Assembly: GCF_014639275.1 (NCBI RefSeq)
Contig: NZ_BMFW01000010.1
Span: forward strand, 4,893 to 68,892
Direction of reading: 5' to 3'
DNA length: 64,000 bases
Source: Arthrobacter liuii
Lineage (GTDB): Bacteria > Actinomycetota > Actinomycetes > Actinomycetales > Micrococcaceae
In this document: positions 51,055 to 58,065 of the stretch, piece after piece
How positions within the stretch are numbered: the stretch's first letter is position 1
How the letters are laid out: each line of letters starts with the position of its first letter
Notes under the pieces: generated by a model
What the model saw: only the letters and a program-made list of their open reading frames with translations
The model's database searches: none
Told to the model about the DNA's origin: nothing
Position numbers and translations under genes: made by a program

Positions 51055-52116
51055 TCAGTCAACCACTTCCCTGCCGTTCAATTCCGCCAGCAGTTCCGCC
51101 TTCCGTTCCTCCGATGCGAAGGAGGAGTGGATGGAGTTCGCTGCCAGGCGGGCTTTGTCGAAATCGGAGAGGTCAAACACGGAGGTGAGCTGGGCGAAGT
51201 TGTCATCCACGTAGCCGCCGAAGTAGGCAGGATCGTCTGAGTTGACCGAAACGTTCAGTCCCGCAGCCAGCATGGCAGGCAGCGGATGGTCGGCCAGGGT
51301 GTCCACGGCACGGAGCCGGACGTTGGACAAAGGGCAGACGGTCAGCGGGACCCGGGCGTCCACGAGGCGCTCCACGAGGTCGGGATCGTCCATGCAGCGG
51401 ATGCCGTGGTCGATCCGCTCCACGCCCAGGATGTCCAGGGCTTCGATGATGTACGACGCCGAACCCTCCTCGCCCGCGTGCGCCGTCAACCGCAGGCCTG
51501 CTTCACGCGCCTTCGCATACAGCCGCTCGAATTTCGAAGGCGGGTTTCCCACCTCGGCCGAGTCCAGGCCAATGGCGCCGATGGGTGCATTCATGGCCAG
51601 GAGCCGGCCCAGGACTTCCAGGGCCGAGTCCTCCGGCAGATCGCGCAGGAATGCCGCGATCAAGATGGTGGAGATGCCATACTCCTCCTCTGAGGTTGCA
51701 AGCACCGAGGCCACGCCCTTGACGCACGCCTCCAGGGGAATGCCCCGGGAGAGGTGCGCCTGCGGGTCCATCATGATTTCGGCATGCCGGACCCCGGCGG
51801 CAGCCGCGCGTTCCAGGTAGGCCCGGGTCATGTCCGCGAAGTCCTGCTCAGTACGCAGCACGGCCATGTTGGCGTAGTAGAGGTCCAGGAAGGACTGCAG
51901 ATCCGTGAACTCGTACTTTTGGCGGAGTTCGTCCAGTCCTGAGTATGGCAGCGCGATGCCGTTGCGCTCGGCAAGGGCAAAAATGAGCTCGGGCTGCAGC
52001 GTGCCTTCGATGTGCAGGTGCAGTTCGGCCACCGGGAGGGGCTTGGCGGGGACCGCGGAAACCGCCGCGTCCGTATCGGTTTCGGGCATGGGGCTGCCGC
52101 CGGAAAAGTTGTCCAT
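51055..52116 (-). CDS. add: Adenosine deaminase
   Basis: 353 aa from MDNFSGGSP. Metal and catalytic regions: AELHLHIEGTLQPEL (H-x-H), GLRLTAHAGEEGSASYI (His and Glu), GVERIDHGIRCM, and VSVNSDDPAYFGG (Asp pair). It converts adenosine to inosine in purine salvage. TATCCT lies 6 nt before this ATG, suggesting a leaderless transcript; the ATG at 52089 is the alternative and the frame to 52248 is not credible. The 50794-51054 region after it holds no gene I can support. Confidence 0.92.
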   Translation of the reverse strand: MDNFSGGSPMPETDTDAAVSAVPAKPLPVAELHLHIEGTLQPELIFALAERNGIALPYSGLDELRQKYEFTDLQSFLDLYYANMAVLRTEQDFADMTRAYLERAAAAGVRHAEIMMDPQAHLSRGIPLEACVKGVASVLATSEEEYGISTILIAAFLRDLPEDSALEVLGRLLAMNAPIGAIGLDSAEVGNPPSKFERLYAKAREAGLRLTAHAGEEGSASYIIEALDILGVERIDHGIRCMDDPDLVERLVDARVPLTVCPLSNVRLRAVDTLADHPLPAMLAAGLNVSVNSDDPAYFGGYVDDNFAQLTSVFDLSDFDKARLAANSIHSSFASEERKAELLAELNGREVVD

Positions 52117-52427
52117 CCGGTCAGGATAGTGCCCGTCCCGGTTTCGCGCCTGCCCGGGACTTCCACGCCCATGGGACGGCCGCCGTGGCAGCTGCCACTG
52201 CCCACATCCAACACGCCCACCGGAATCTCGATTTGATAACGGCCACACGATGTCCTAGCGTGAACTGCATGCCCGTTCGGCGGGTTTCTTGATTGCCCGG
52301 TGCTGCCTTCACCAGAACTGCCCAGCGGCAGCCACCGACAGTGACCTCTATTCGTCAGGGGCGGGCAGTGGCGCGACGATCTCCGGGGACGGAACCAGCG
52401 CTGGTGGCCTTCAGGAGCATCACCATC
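52117..52427. other. 311-bp divergent region with long rpf leader
   Basis: No gene visible. It carries the leftward promoter of the adenosine deaminase gene at its left edge and the rightward promoter at 52233-52261, leaving about 160 nt of untranslated leader before the Rpf-like gene. GC-rich inverted segments such as GGAACCAGCGCTGGTGGCC near 52391 could fold. Confidence 0.4.
52233..52261 (+). promoter_or_regulatory. Promoter of Rpf-like gene
   Basis: -35 TTGATA (52233-52238), exactly 17 nt, then -10 TAGCGT (52256-52261). Good sigma-70-type match. Transcription from here would give a leader of about 160 nt. Confidence 0.5.
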
Positions 52428-53069
52428 ATGAAAAACACCAAATTCCGTACTGCCGCACGCCGCGGAGTCACCCTGGCCGCCGTCTCCGCGGCAGGTTTGG
52501 CCCTTTCAGCCACGGCGGCCAACGCAGCAACCCCCACTTCCACCTGGGACGCACTCGCGCAGTGCGAGAGCGGCGGCAACTGGTCCACCAACACGGGCAA
52601 CGGCTTCTCCGGCGGCCTGCAGTTCACCTCCAGCACCTGGTCCGCTTACGGCGGAACCGGCTCCCCCCAGAACGCAAGCCGTGAACAGCAGATCGCGGTA
52701 GCCGAGAGGGTTCAGGCCTCGCAGGGCTGGGGTGCGTGGCCGTCCTGCTCGTCCCAGCTGGGCCTGAGCGGCGGCGGCGGAGCACCGGTCCAGAGTGCCC
52801 CCGTCCAGAGCGCTCCGGTCCAGAGTGCACCCGTCCAGGCCAAACAGGTCCAGAGCGCTCCGGTGAAGAAGGCACCGGCGCCGCGGCACGCCACCTCCGT
52901 TGCCCTCAGCGGCGAGACCTACACCCTCCAGGCCGGAGATACCTTGAGCATCGTTGCCCAGAAGCTGGGCATCCAGGGCGGATGGCAGCACCTTGCCGAC
53001 GCCAACCTGGACACCATTGCAGACCCGAACCTGGTGTTCGCGGGCCAGGTCATCCAGCTTCCCGCCTAA
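52428..53069 (+). CDS. Rpf-like transglycosylase with LysM domain
   Basis: 213 aa. Signal peptide to about residue 33 (ANA-AT). The Rpf domain follows ([49 protein letters not shown]) with the catalytic Glu in QCESGG. A linker of VQSAP repeats (five or six copies) leads to a C-terminal LysM domain ([33 protein letters not shown] end). It cleaves peptidoglycan glycan strands and in Micrococcus relatives promotes resuscitation and growth. AGGAG is 11 nt before the ATG. Confidence 0.92.
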   Translation: MKNTKFRTAARRGVTLAAVSAAGLALSATAANAATPTSTWDALAQCESGGNWSTNTGNGFSGGLQFTSSTWSAYGGTGSPQNASREQQIAVAERVQASQGWGAWPSCSSQLGLSGGGGAPVQSAPVQSAPVQSAPVQAKQVQSAPVKKAPAPRHATSVALSGETYTLQAGDTLSIVAQKLGIQGGWQHLADANLDTIADPNLVFAGQVIQLPA

Positions 53070-53167
53070 CAGCGGACGCAGCACCAAAGGCGCCCCCAGG
53101 CGCTCCGCCTTCCCAAGGCGACACAGACAGGTCGGCGATAGACAAATTCCGTCGACCAAAGAACGAC

Positions 53168-53198
53168 GCCGGCACACCCCCAAAAGGGATGTGCCGGC
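53168..53198. terminator. Bidirectional terminator hairpin
   Basis: GCCGGCACA and TGTGCCGGC form a perfect 9-bp stem, with CCC/GGG pairing inside around AAAA and weak ACGA/TCGT pairing outside. It lies between the convergent rpf-like and membrane-protein genes, with T-rich sequence on the right side. Confidence 0.65.
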
Positions 53199-53248
53199 TT
53201 CGTTGTTTAATCAGTCGGTCGCTGCCGAAGTGGTCGGGCGAGAAGCGG

Positions 53249-53836
53249 TCAGCTGGTAGGGATCTCGCGGACGATCCGCACTTTCCACTCGGAATCGTCA
53301 CTGGTGTCCAGCAACGCAACGGTGCCGTGCGCAAGATTCAGGGCGACGCGTTTGACGGCCAGCAGCTCAAGGTAAAGGTGCTCGTTCATCCGGCCGGGGG
53401 TGTCGATCATGTACTTCACGGCGTCGCGCACCTTGCGGTAGTTGGCGCTGCGTTCGCGGTGCATGTGCAACTCCAGTGCGGACCGCTGCCTAAGCCGGGG
53501 CTCGTGCCGGTTGAGCAGCGTCACGGCGGCGTGGACTGCAACCACGAGGGTCAGCGAAACTCCGTAAATCCACCACCCGCTGGAGAGCAGGAACAGGGGC
53601 AGGTTGCCGATGGCCACCAGCGCGATGACCGCGCGGAGGGCAGCAATGCGGCGGACCGTCCTGGCAACGGCGGCCATGCCATCGCGGAAGCGGTGCTGAT
53701 CCTTGCGTGCCGCGGCGGGATCAATAATGAACTCATCGAGAACCAGGATGCCCTGGGATTCCGGGCCCAGCATCTGTCCGTAGCGGGGCAGCGCGGTGTG
53801 GGCGTGGTCGACGGCTGTGTCAGGTGTAAATGTCAT
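53249..53836 (-). CDS. Hypothetical two-helix membrane protein
   Basis: 195 aa. Residues about 65-110 are two closely spaced hydrophobic segments (RAVIALVAIGNLPLFLLSSG and WWIYGVSLTLVVAVHAAVTL), flanked by charged cytoplasmic helices. The N-terminal 60 residues contain LGPESQGILVLDEFIID; the C-terminal half is long helix (RSANYRKVRDAVKYMID). I do not recognise the family; the layout recalls 2TM proteins of the SLATT type, a weak comparison. ATG at 53836; stands alone. Confidence 0.65.
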   Translation of the reverse strand: MTFTPDTAVDHAHTALPRYGQMLGPESQGILVLDEFIIDPAAARKDQHRFRDGMAAVARTVRRIAALRAVIALVAIGNLPLFLLSSGWWIYGVSLTLVVAVHAAVTLLNRHEPRLRQRSALELHMHRERSANYRKVRDAVKYMIDTPGRMNEHLYLELLAVKRVALNLAHGTVALLDTSDDSEWKVRIVREIPTS

Positions 53837-53992
53837 GAGTGAGCTTCCAAGACGCGGGGGTGGTTGCGGTGATCTTAGTGGTTTAACCTGGGTGCCGTAT
53901 GCAGGCGTCCAACATTTGGACAGGAGCGGTCAATGGGTGTGGCGGCTGGCACAGCAATTGGCACTTCCGCCGGGGACCGTCAGACTGAATGA

Positions 53993-54913
53993 ATGCAAAC
54001 GTTCCTCCCGTACCCTGACTTCCGCCAAAGCGCAAAAGCCCTGGACACCGCACGGCTGGGCAAGCAGCGGGTTGAAGCGCTGCAAACCCTCCGTGCCTTG
54101 GTGATTCCGGAATACGGCTGGCAAACCCACCCGGCAATCAGGATGTGGATGGGCTACGTGCCTGCCCTCACCATGTACGGACTGGCGATGGTGGACGAAT
54201 GGATCGACCGTGGCCACCCGGACAACACCCGCGCGAACATTGCCGAGTTCGCGCCGCAGGCGGCGCATCCGGACTACGCCGCCAAAATCGTCCTGCCGCC
54301 CTGGCTCGGCGACCCGGACTTCCACCTGAGCCACCGATCCAAGCTGGTGCACAAGGAACCGAAGTTCTACAGCTCCGTCTTTCCTGACGCGATACCGGAA
54401 ATGGACTATGTCTGGCCCGAGCCCCGGCACGAGTTCCTGCCGCAGGAGCCGGAGGGGGACATTCTGTGGATCCTGCGGGAGCCGGATGACGACGTCGACC
54501 CCCAGTCGCTCACGGCCGTGGCGCTTCCGCCGGTGAACCGCGGCGCTGCTGCGGCGGCCGCGACGTCGGCCGGAGATGACGGATACTCCCCTGTCTACGT
54601 TGAGGACGGCTCCCGCCGGCCGTCCCGGGCCCCCAAGAAGGCGCCGCCCAAGCCGCAGGCAAAGAAGCCCACCCGCAAGCGCCAAGCACAGGAAGAGGCC
54701 TTCCGGACCCTTCCGGGAAAGACGCCGGTTGCCGTCCCGTTCCAGAATGGGGCCAGGTTCGCCGTGGGACGGGTGCTGGGCCGCCCGATCACCCTCGATG
54801 ACGGCCGTTTCGGTAGGAATTTCGAAGTCACCGAGATCATTGACCGTTCAGCATTCGCATACCCTGCGTTGCTGCAGGATCCCCGCGTGTTCTTCCCGGT
54901 CGAGGCACCGTAG
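53993..54913 (+). CDS. MSMEG_6728-like protein (Pyr_excise-type N-terminal domain)
   Basis: 306 aa. The N-terminus MQTFLPYPDFRQSAKALDTA, RLGKQRVEALQTLRAL and HPAIRMWMGYVPALTMYG match actinobacterial MSMEG_6728-type proteins that share a fold with T4 endonuclease V-like pyrimidine-dimer glycosylases. The second half is low-complexity (KKAPPKPQAKKPTRKRQ) and ends in a compact domain (FQNGARFAVGRVLGRPITLD). DNA repair is suggested by family resemblance only. Stop codon 3 bp before the next start: an operon. Confidence 0.78.
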   Translation: MQTFLPYPDFRQSAKALDTARLGKQRVEALQTLRALVIPEYGWQTHPAIRMWMGYVPALTMYGLAMVDEWIDRGHPDNTRANIAEFAPQAAHPDYAAKIVLPPWLGDPDFHLSHRSKLVHKEPKFYSSVFPDAIPEMDYVWPEPRHEFLPQEPEGDILWILREPDDDVDPQSLTAVALPPVNRGAAAAAATSAGDDGYSPVYVEDGSRRPSRAPKKAPPKPQAKKPTRKRQAQEEAFRTLPGKTPVAVPFQNGARFAVGRVLGRPITLDDGRFGRNFEVTEIIDRSAFAYPALLQDPRVFFPVEAP

Positions 54914-54915
54914 GC

Positions 54916-55776
54916 GTGACGATTCTTTTGGCAGGGTGCGGTGACCTGGGAACCGAGGCAGGGTTGCGGTTTGCTGCCTTGGGCCACCGGGTCGTGGGGT
55001 GGCGCCGCTCCCCCGCAAAACTGCCGGCAGCAATCGAAGGTGCTGCGGCCGACTTGGGATCGGCTGACCTGCCGCCGGTCCCGGCGGACACCACCGCCGT
55101 CGTCATCGCTGTTGCTGCGGATGCCCCCACCGAGGAGGCATACCGCGCGGCGTATGTACGCGGAGTGGCAAACGTCCTGGATGCGCTCAATCGCGATGCC
55201 GTGGCACCGGAGAGGATCATCTTTGTTTCCTCCACGGCAATCTATGGTGATGCCGGCGGCGGATGGGTGGATGAGTCCACTCCTCCGGATCCAGGCGGCT
55301 TTTCCGGACGGGTGTTGATGGAGGCCGAGGAACTCCTGCACACCAGGCTTGCCGGAACCAGGACTGCCGGCATCTCGCTTCGGCTCGGCGGCATCTACGG
55401 ACCGGGGCGGACGCGCCTGATAGACCAGGTGAAGACGGGCTCTGCCGTAATCCCTGAAGACGTGCGCTACACCAACCGAATCCACCGCGATGACGCCGCG
55501 GCCGCCCTCGTGCACCTTGCCACGATGGAAGCCGCTCCTGCGCCTGCATATATCGGTGTGGACAATGAGCCGGCAGATCTGGGTGCCGTGCTGCGCTTCC
55601 TGGCGGCCCAACTGGAGCGGCCTTCTCCACCTGTTGGCGACGCCGGCCCTGCGCGTGGGGGCAACAAGCGCTGCCGCAACGACCTGCTCCGCAGCACCGG
55701 TTTTACCTTCGCGTTTCCCACGTTCAGGGAAGGGTACGTGGACGTCATAGCAGGGAACGGCGTCCGCCATCCGTGA
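54916..55776 (+). CDS. NAD(P)-dependent epimerase/dehydratase-like protein (YeeZ type)
   Basis: 286 aa, GTG start. It opens with TILLAGCGDLGTEAGLRFAA, the Rossmann loop, followed by GWRRSPAKLP, IIFVSSTAIYGDAGGGWVDE (with the Tyr of the active-site region) and SLRLGGIYGPGRTRL. The extended SDR fold is clear, but the usual Y-x3-K motif is poorly kept, as in the YeeZ group of unknown function. It lies 3 bp after the putative repair gene and likely shares its transcript. Confidence 0.82.
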   Translation: MTILLAGCGDLGTEAGLRFAALGHRVVGWRRSPAKLPAAIEGAAADLGSADLPPVPADTTAVVIAVAADAPTEEAYRAAYVRGVANVLDALNRDAVAPERIIFVSSTAIYGDAGGGWVDESTPPDPGGFSGRVLMEAEELLHTRLAGTRTAGISLRLGGIYGPGRTRLIDQVKTGSAVIPEDVRYTNRIHRDDAAAALVHLATMEAAPAPAYIGVDNEPADLGAVLRFLAAQLERPSPPVGDAGPARGGNKRCRNDLLRSTGFTFAFPTFREGYVDVIAGNGVRHP

Positions 55777-55852
55777 CTGAGGCCACTGTCCCCTGGCCGT
55801 TGCCAGGATGGCGGCGCAGGTTGGCAGCGGGGGCGCCCGAGGTGAGGCAGGC

Positions 55853-56245
55853 ATGGAATTTCGTCAGATCATTGAGTCGGTTGGACAACTTGTCGACTTC
55901 GCAGGAGTCGCAGTCATGGTGATCGGGGCCGTGGTTTCCCTCCCGCTGGCGATCCGGGGCCATCAGCCGCGGCAGCTTCCACCCGGGGCGGACAAGTTGA
56001 GTTTCTACCGGTCCTACCGGCAGTTGCTGGGCAGATCCATCCTGCTCGGACTTGAGCTGCTCGTCGCTGCCGACATCATCCGCACCGTTGCCGTCACGCC
56101 AACGTTCGCCAGCGTGGGCGTGCTGGCCATCATCGTGCTGATCAGGACATTCCTTAGCTTCTCGTTGGAGCTGGAAATCACCGGGCGTTGGCCGTGGCAA
56201 AAGGAAGCATCAACGTCCCGTACTGGTTCGACCTCGGCGGGCTGA
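55853..56245 (+). CDS. DUF1622 family membrane protein
   Basis: 130 aa from MEFRQIIESVGQLVD. Three membrane segments: GVAVMVIGAVVSLPLAIRG, ILLGLELLVAADIIRTVAV and SVGVLAIIVLIRTFLSFSLE, with the family phrase GLELLVAADIIRT. Function unknown. The start removes a 15-residue extension of the frame. It follows the epimerase-like gene by 76 bp. Confidence 0.82.
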   Translation: MEFRQIIESVGQLVDFAGVAVMVIGAVVSLPLAIRGHQPRQLPPGADKLSFYRSYRQLLGRSILLGLELLVAADIIRTVAVTPTFASVGVLAIIVLIRTFLSFSLELEITGRWPWQKEASTSRTGSTSAG

Positions 56246-56316
56246 ACCGCGGTCCGGGTTTTCCACATGGGTTTTGAAGGGTCGTGATTGTCGGTGGTGG
56301 CTGGCAGAGTAGGGCT

Positions 56317-56750
56317 ATGGAGGCCATCGGGGAAGATCCTGGGAAGGCGGACGACGCCGACAGTTGGCTGTCGGCGCTGGCCCGCCTTCACCCCGTCCCC
56401 GGTGAGCCAGTTGTCCAGCAATCTGCGGTCCCAGATGATGAGCCCGCACGCCCATCCACCATCCCTCAACCTGCGGCGGACCATCCCGGACGGGACTTGT
56501 TCGAACGGGACTTACTGGACGGACGGGGTGCGCTGGACGGCCCGAGTGCGCTGGACAGGCTGAGCGCGCAGCTCGCGGCCGCTGCCTTGGCCGCTCCTGG
56601 GGTGCTGGCCACGGCCACTACGCGGAGGCAGCTTGATTTCGCCGGCGGGGCGGAAGGCCTGGCCGCAGTGTGGAGTATCTTCAACTCCTGGCGGCCGGGG
56701 CTATGGACCGGACGCGTACCCAGGCCGTCAGCGACGGGTGGTTTGGGTGA
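56317..56750 (+). pseudogene. DUF222/HNH protein, N-terminal remnant with frameshift
   Basis: From MEAIGEDPG the frame reads as the variable start of an actinobacterial DUF222-HNH protein up to DFAGGAEGLAAV near 56670. It then continues only after a shift, as VEYLQLLAAGAMDRTRTQAV, the conserved DUF222 opening, before TGA at 56748. The remaining 300-plus residues, including the HNH nuclease, are absent. The break adjoins an IS3 transposase scrap on the opposite strand. Only about 140 codons of an expected 450-600 survive. Confidence 0.72.
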
Positions 56751-56823
56751 AGTCCAGCGCCCATCCGATCACACGTCGGGAGCAGGCGTGCCTGACGGCA
56801 CACAAATACACCCAGCCTTCGCC
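56731..56823 (-). mobile_element. IS3-family transposase fragment
   Basis: 31 codons on the minus strand read GEGWVYLCAVRHACSRRVIG and then WALDFTQTTRR, matching the part of the IS3 OrfB integrase core around the second catalytic Asp (usually Y-L-x2-V-x-D-x-x-S-R-x-x-V-G-W). Here the Asp is His. Nothing of the element survives on either side and no terminal repeats are visible. It overlaps the broken end of the DUF222 gene, suggesting an old insertion followed by deletion. Confidence 0.65.
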
Positions 56824-56883
56824 GCTAAAAGCGGCAGCGGCGGTAAGCAGGGGCCATGCAGCTAGGCCGAGCGAAGGAGCAGA

Positions 56884-57687
56884 GTGACCTTGACCGGGAA
56901 TTTGAATGCTGCAGCTGTGTGGCCGCGGCCGCCGGAACTGACAGTGCCGGTGTTCTCTGACCAGCGGTGGCTGGATGCCGTCTTCCTTCACTGGCGCGTC
57001 CCGGAGGCAGTGGCCGCCACATTCATGCCCGAGGGGGTTCGACCGGACATGTTCGACGGCAGCTCTTGGGTGGGCCTGATCGGCTTTCGGATGGTGCAGG
57101 CGGGACTCGGACACGGTCCCGCCATTCCCTACCTGGGAAGCTTCAATGAGGTCAACGTCCGGCTCTACTCCCGGGAGCCTAACGGGACCCGCGGAGTCGT
57201 GTTCCTAACTCTGGATGCAAACCGTCTACTAGTTGTTCTGGCAACGCGCGCTGCCAGGATTCCCTACGTGTGGTCACATGTCCGGCAACAGCCGCCCTTT
57301 CCCGGAAGGGGCGGCCAGCGGCAGCACGTCAACAGCGCCGCCAGTACAAGTGAATCTCCCGTGGGCTATTCGGTTCGCCGGTTTGGAAGCACCGCGGCCC
57401 ACAGCAGCTTCACGGTCATCCCCAAACTCCATGACGCGGCCGTCGACCCGTTGTCCATCTTCCTGACCGCCAGGTTCGGCATGCACGGCCGCTTCCACGG
57501 GAAGACCGCCTGCATCCCGAACACCCACAGCCCCTGGCCGCTCTTCGCCGCGACGGTCCACCATCTCAGTGATGAACTGATCGGAGCGGCCGGCATCAAC
57601 GTCAGTGGAGCGCCGGAGTCAGTCCTCTACTCCCCTGGAGTCCGGACAAGGTTCGGGCGGCCGCGCCTGCTGGGGACTGGCGGCTAA
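56884..57687 (+). CDS. DUF2071 family protein (YqjF-like)
   Basis: 267 aa, GTG start preceded by AAGGAG. Family text is DQRWLDAVFLHWRVPEAVAATFMPEG, SWVGLIGFRMVQAGLG, PYLGSFNEVNVRLYSREPNG and RGVVFLTLDANRLLVVLATR, and the C-terminal LTARFGMHGRFHGKTACIPN. Function unknown, related to acetoacetate-decarboxylase-like folds. Ends with a 4-bp tail-to-tail overlap with the next gene. Confidence 0.85.
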   Translation: MTLTGNLNAAAVWPRPPELTVPVFSDQRWLDAVFLHWRVPEAVAATFMPEGVRPDMFDGSSWVGLIGFRMVQAGLGHGPAIPYLGSFNEVNVRLYSREPNGTRGVVFLTLDANRLLVVLATRAARIPYVWSHVRQQPPFPGRGGQRQHVNSAASTSESPVGYSVRRFGSTAAHSSFTVIPKLHDAAVDPLSIFLTARFGMHGRFHGKTACIPNTHSPWPLFAATVHHLSDELIGAAGINVSGAPESVLYSPGVRTRFGRPRLLGTGG

Positions 57688-58019
57688 AGGCCCGCGTCCT
57701 GGACATCTTGCCAGCCCCGGCCTTCGCGAAAAATGCTCACCAGGGTGCCCACACCTGTCTGCAGGGAGTTGGACGAATCGAAGTACAGGGACGCTTCCGA
57801 GGCGCGGCTGTGGGTGATGAGCTGCTCCGCCTCAAGCTTCGCCTCGGGCACGCTGGCACCGATGATTCCGGTGCGGGCCGGGAGGCCCGGGGTATGCACC
57901 ACGTCAGCGTCCGTCTCGCTTAGCGGGACCGTAGTGCCGGAGTTGATCTCGTCGTGCGGGAACTCGAACTCTCCATCACCAGGGGCGGCAGGAACGGTGT
58001 ACTCCAGGACGTAGGTCAT
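57684..58019 (-). CDS. Hypothetical protein
   Basis: 111 aa from MTYVLEYTVPAAPGDGEFEF. I do not recognise it. It is acidic and soluble, with predicted beta-strands (TYVLEYTV, SLYFDSSNSLQTGVGTLV) and no signal or membrane segment. GAGGG lies 6 nt before the ATG. It sits 46 bp downstream of tex on the same strand and may be co-transcribed with it. Confidence 0.6.
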   Translation of the reverse strand: MTYVLEYTVPAAPGDGEFEFPHDEINSGTTVPLSETDADVVHTPGLPARTGIIGASVPEAKLEAEQLITHSRASEASLYFDSSNSLQTGVGTLVSIFREGRGWQDVQDAGL

Positions 58020-58065
58020 ACTCCACCCTCGCAGAAAGTCCGCCACTGCCAAAGGCCCCGGCGGA

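Noticed and set aside
52262..52427. c-di-AMP (ydaO-type) riboswitch before the Rpf-like gene
   Set aside because: A GGAACCA-like piece is present, but I could not find the other conserved segments, so I list only a long leader.
52786..52860. Short tandem repeats resembling a CRISPR-like array
   Set aside because: Period is about 15 bp, with no spacers; they encode the VQSAP linker of the Rpf-like protein.
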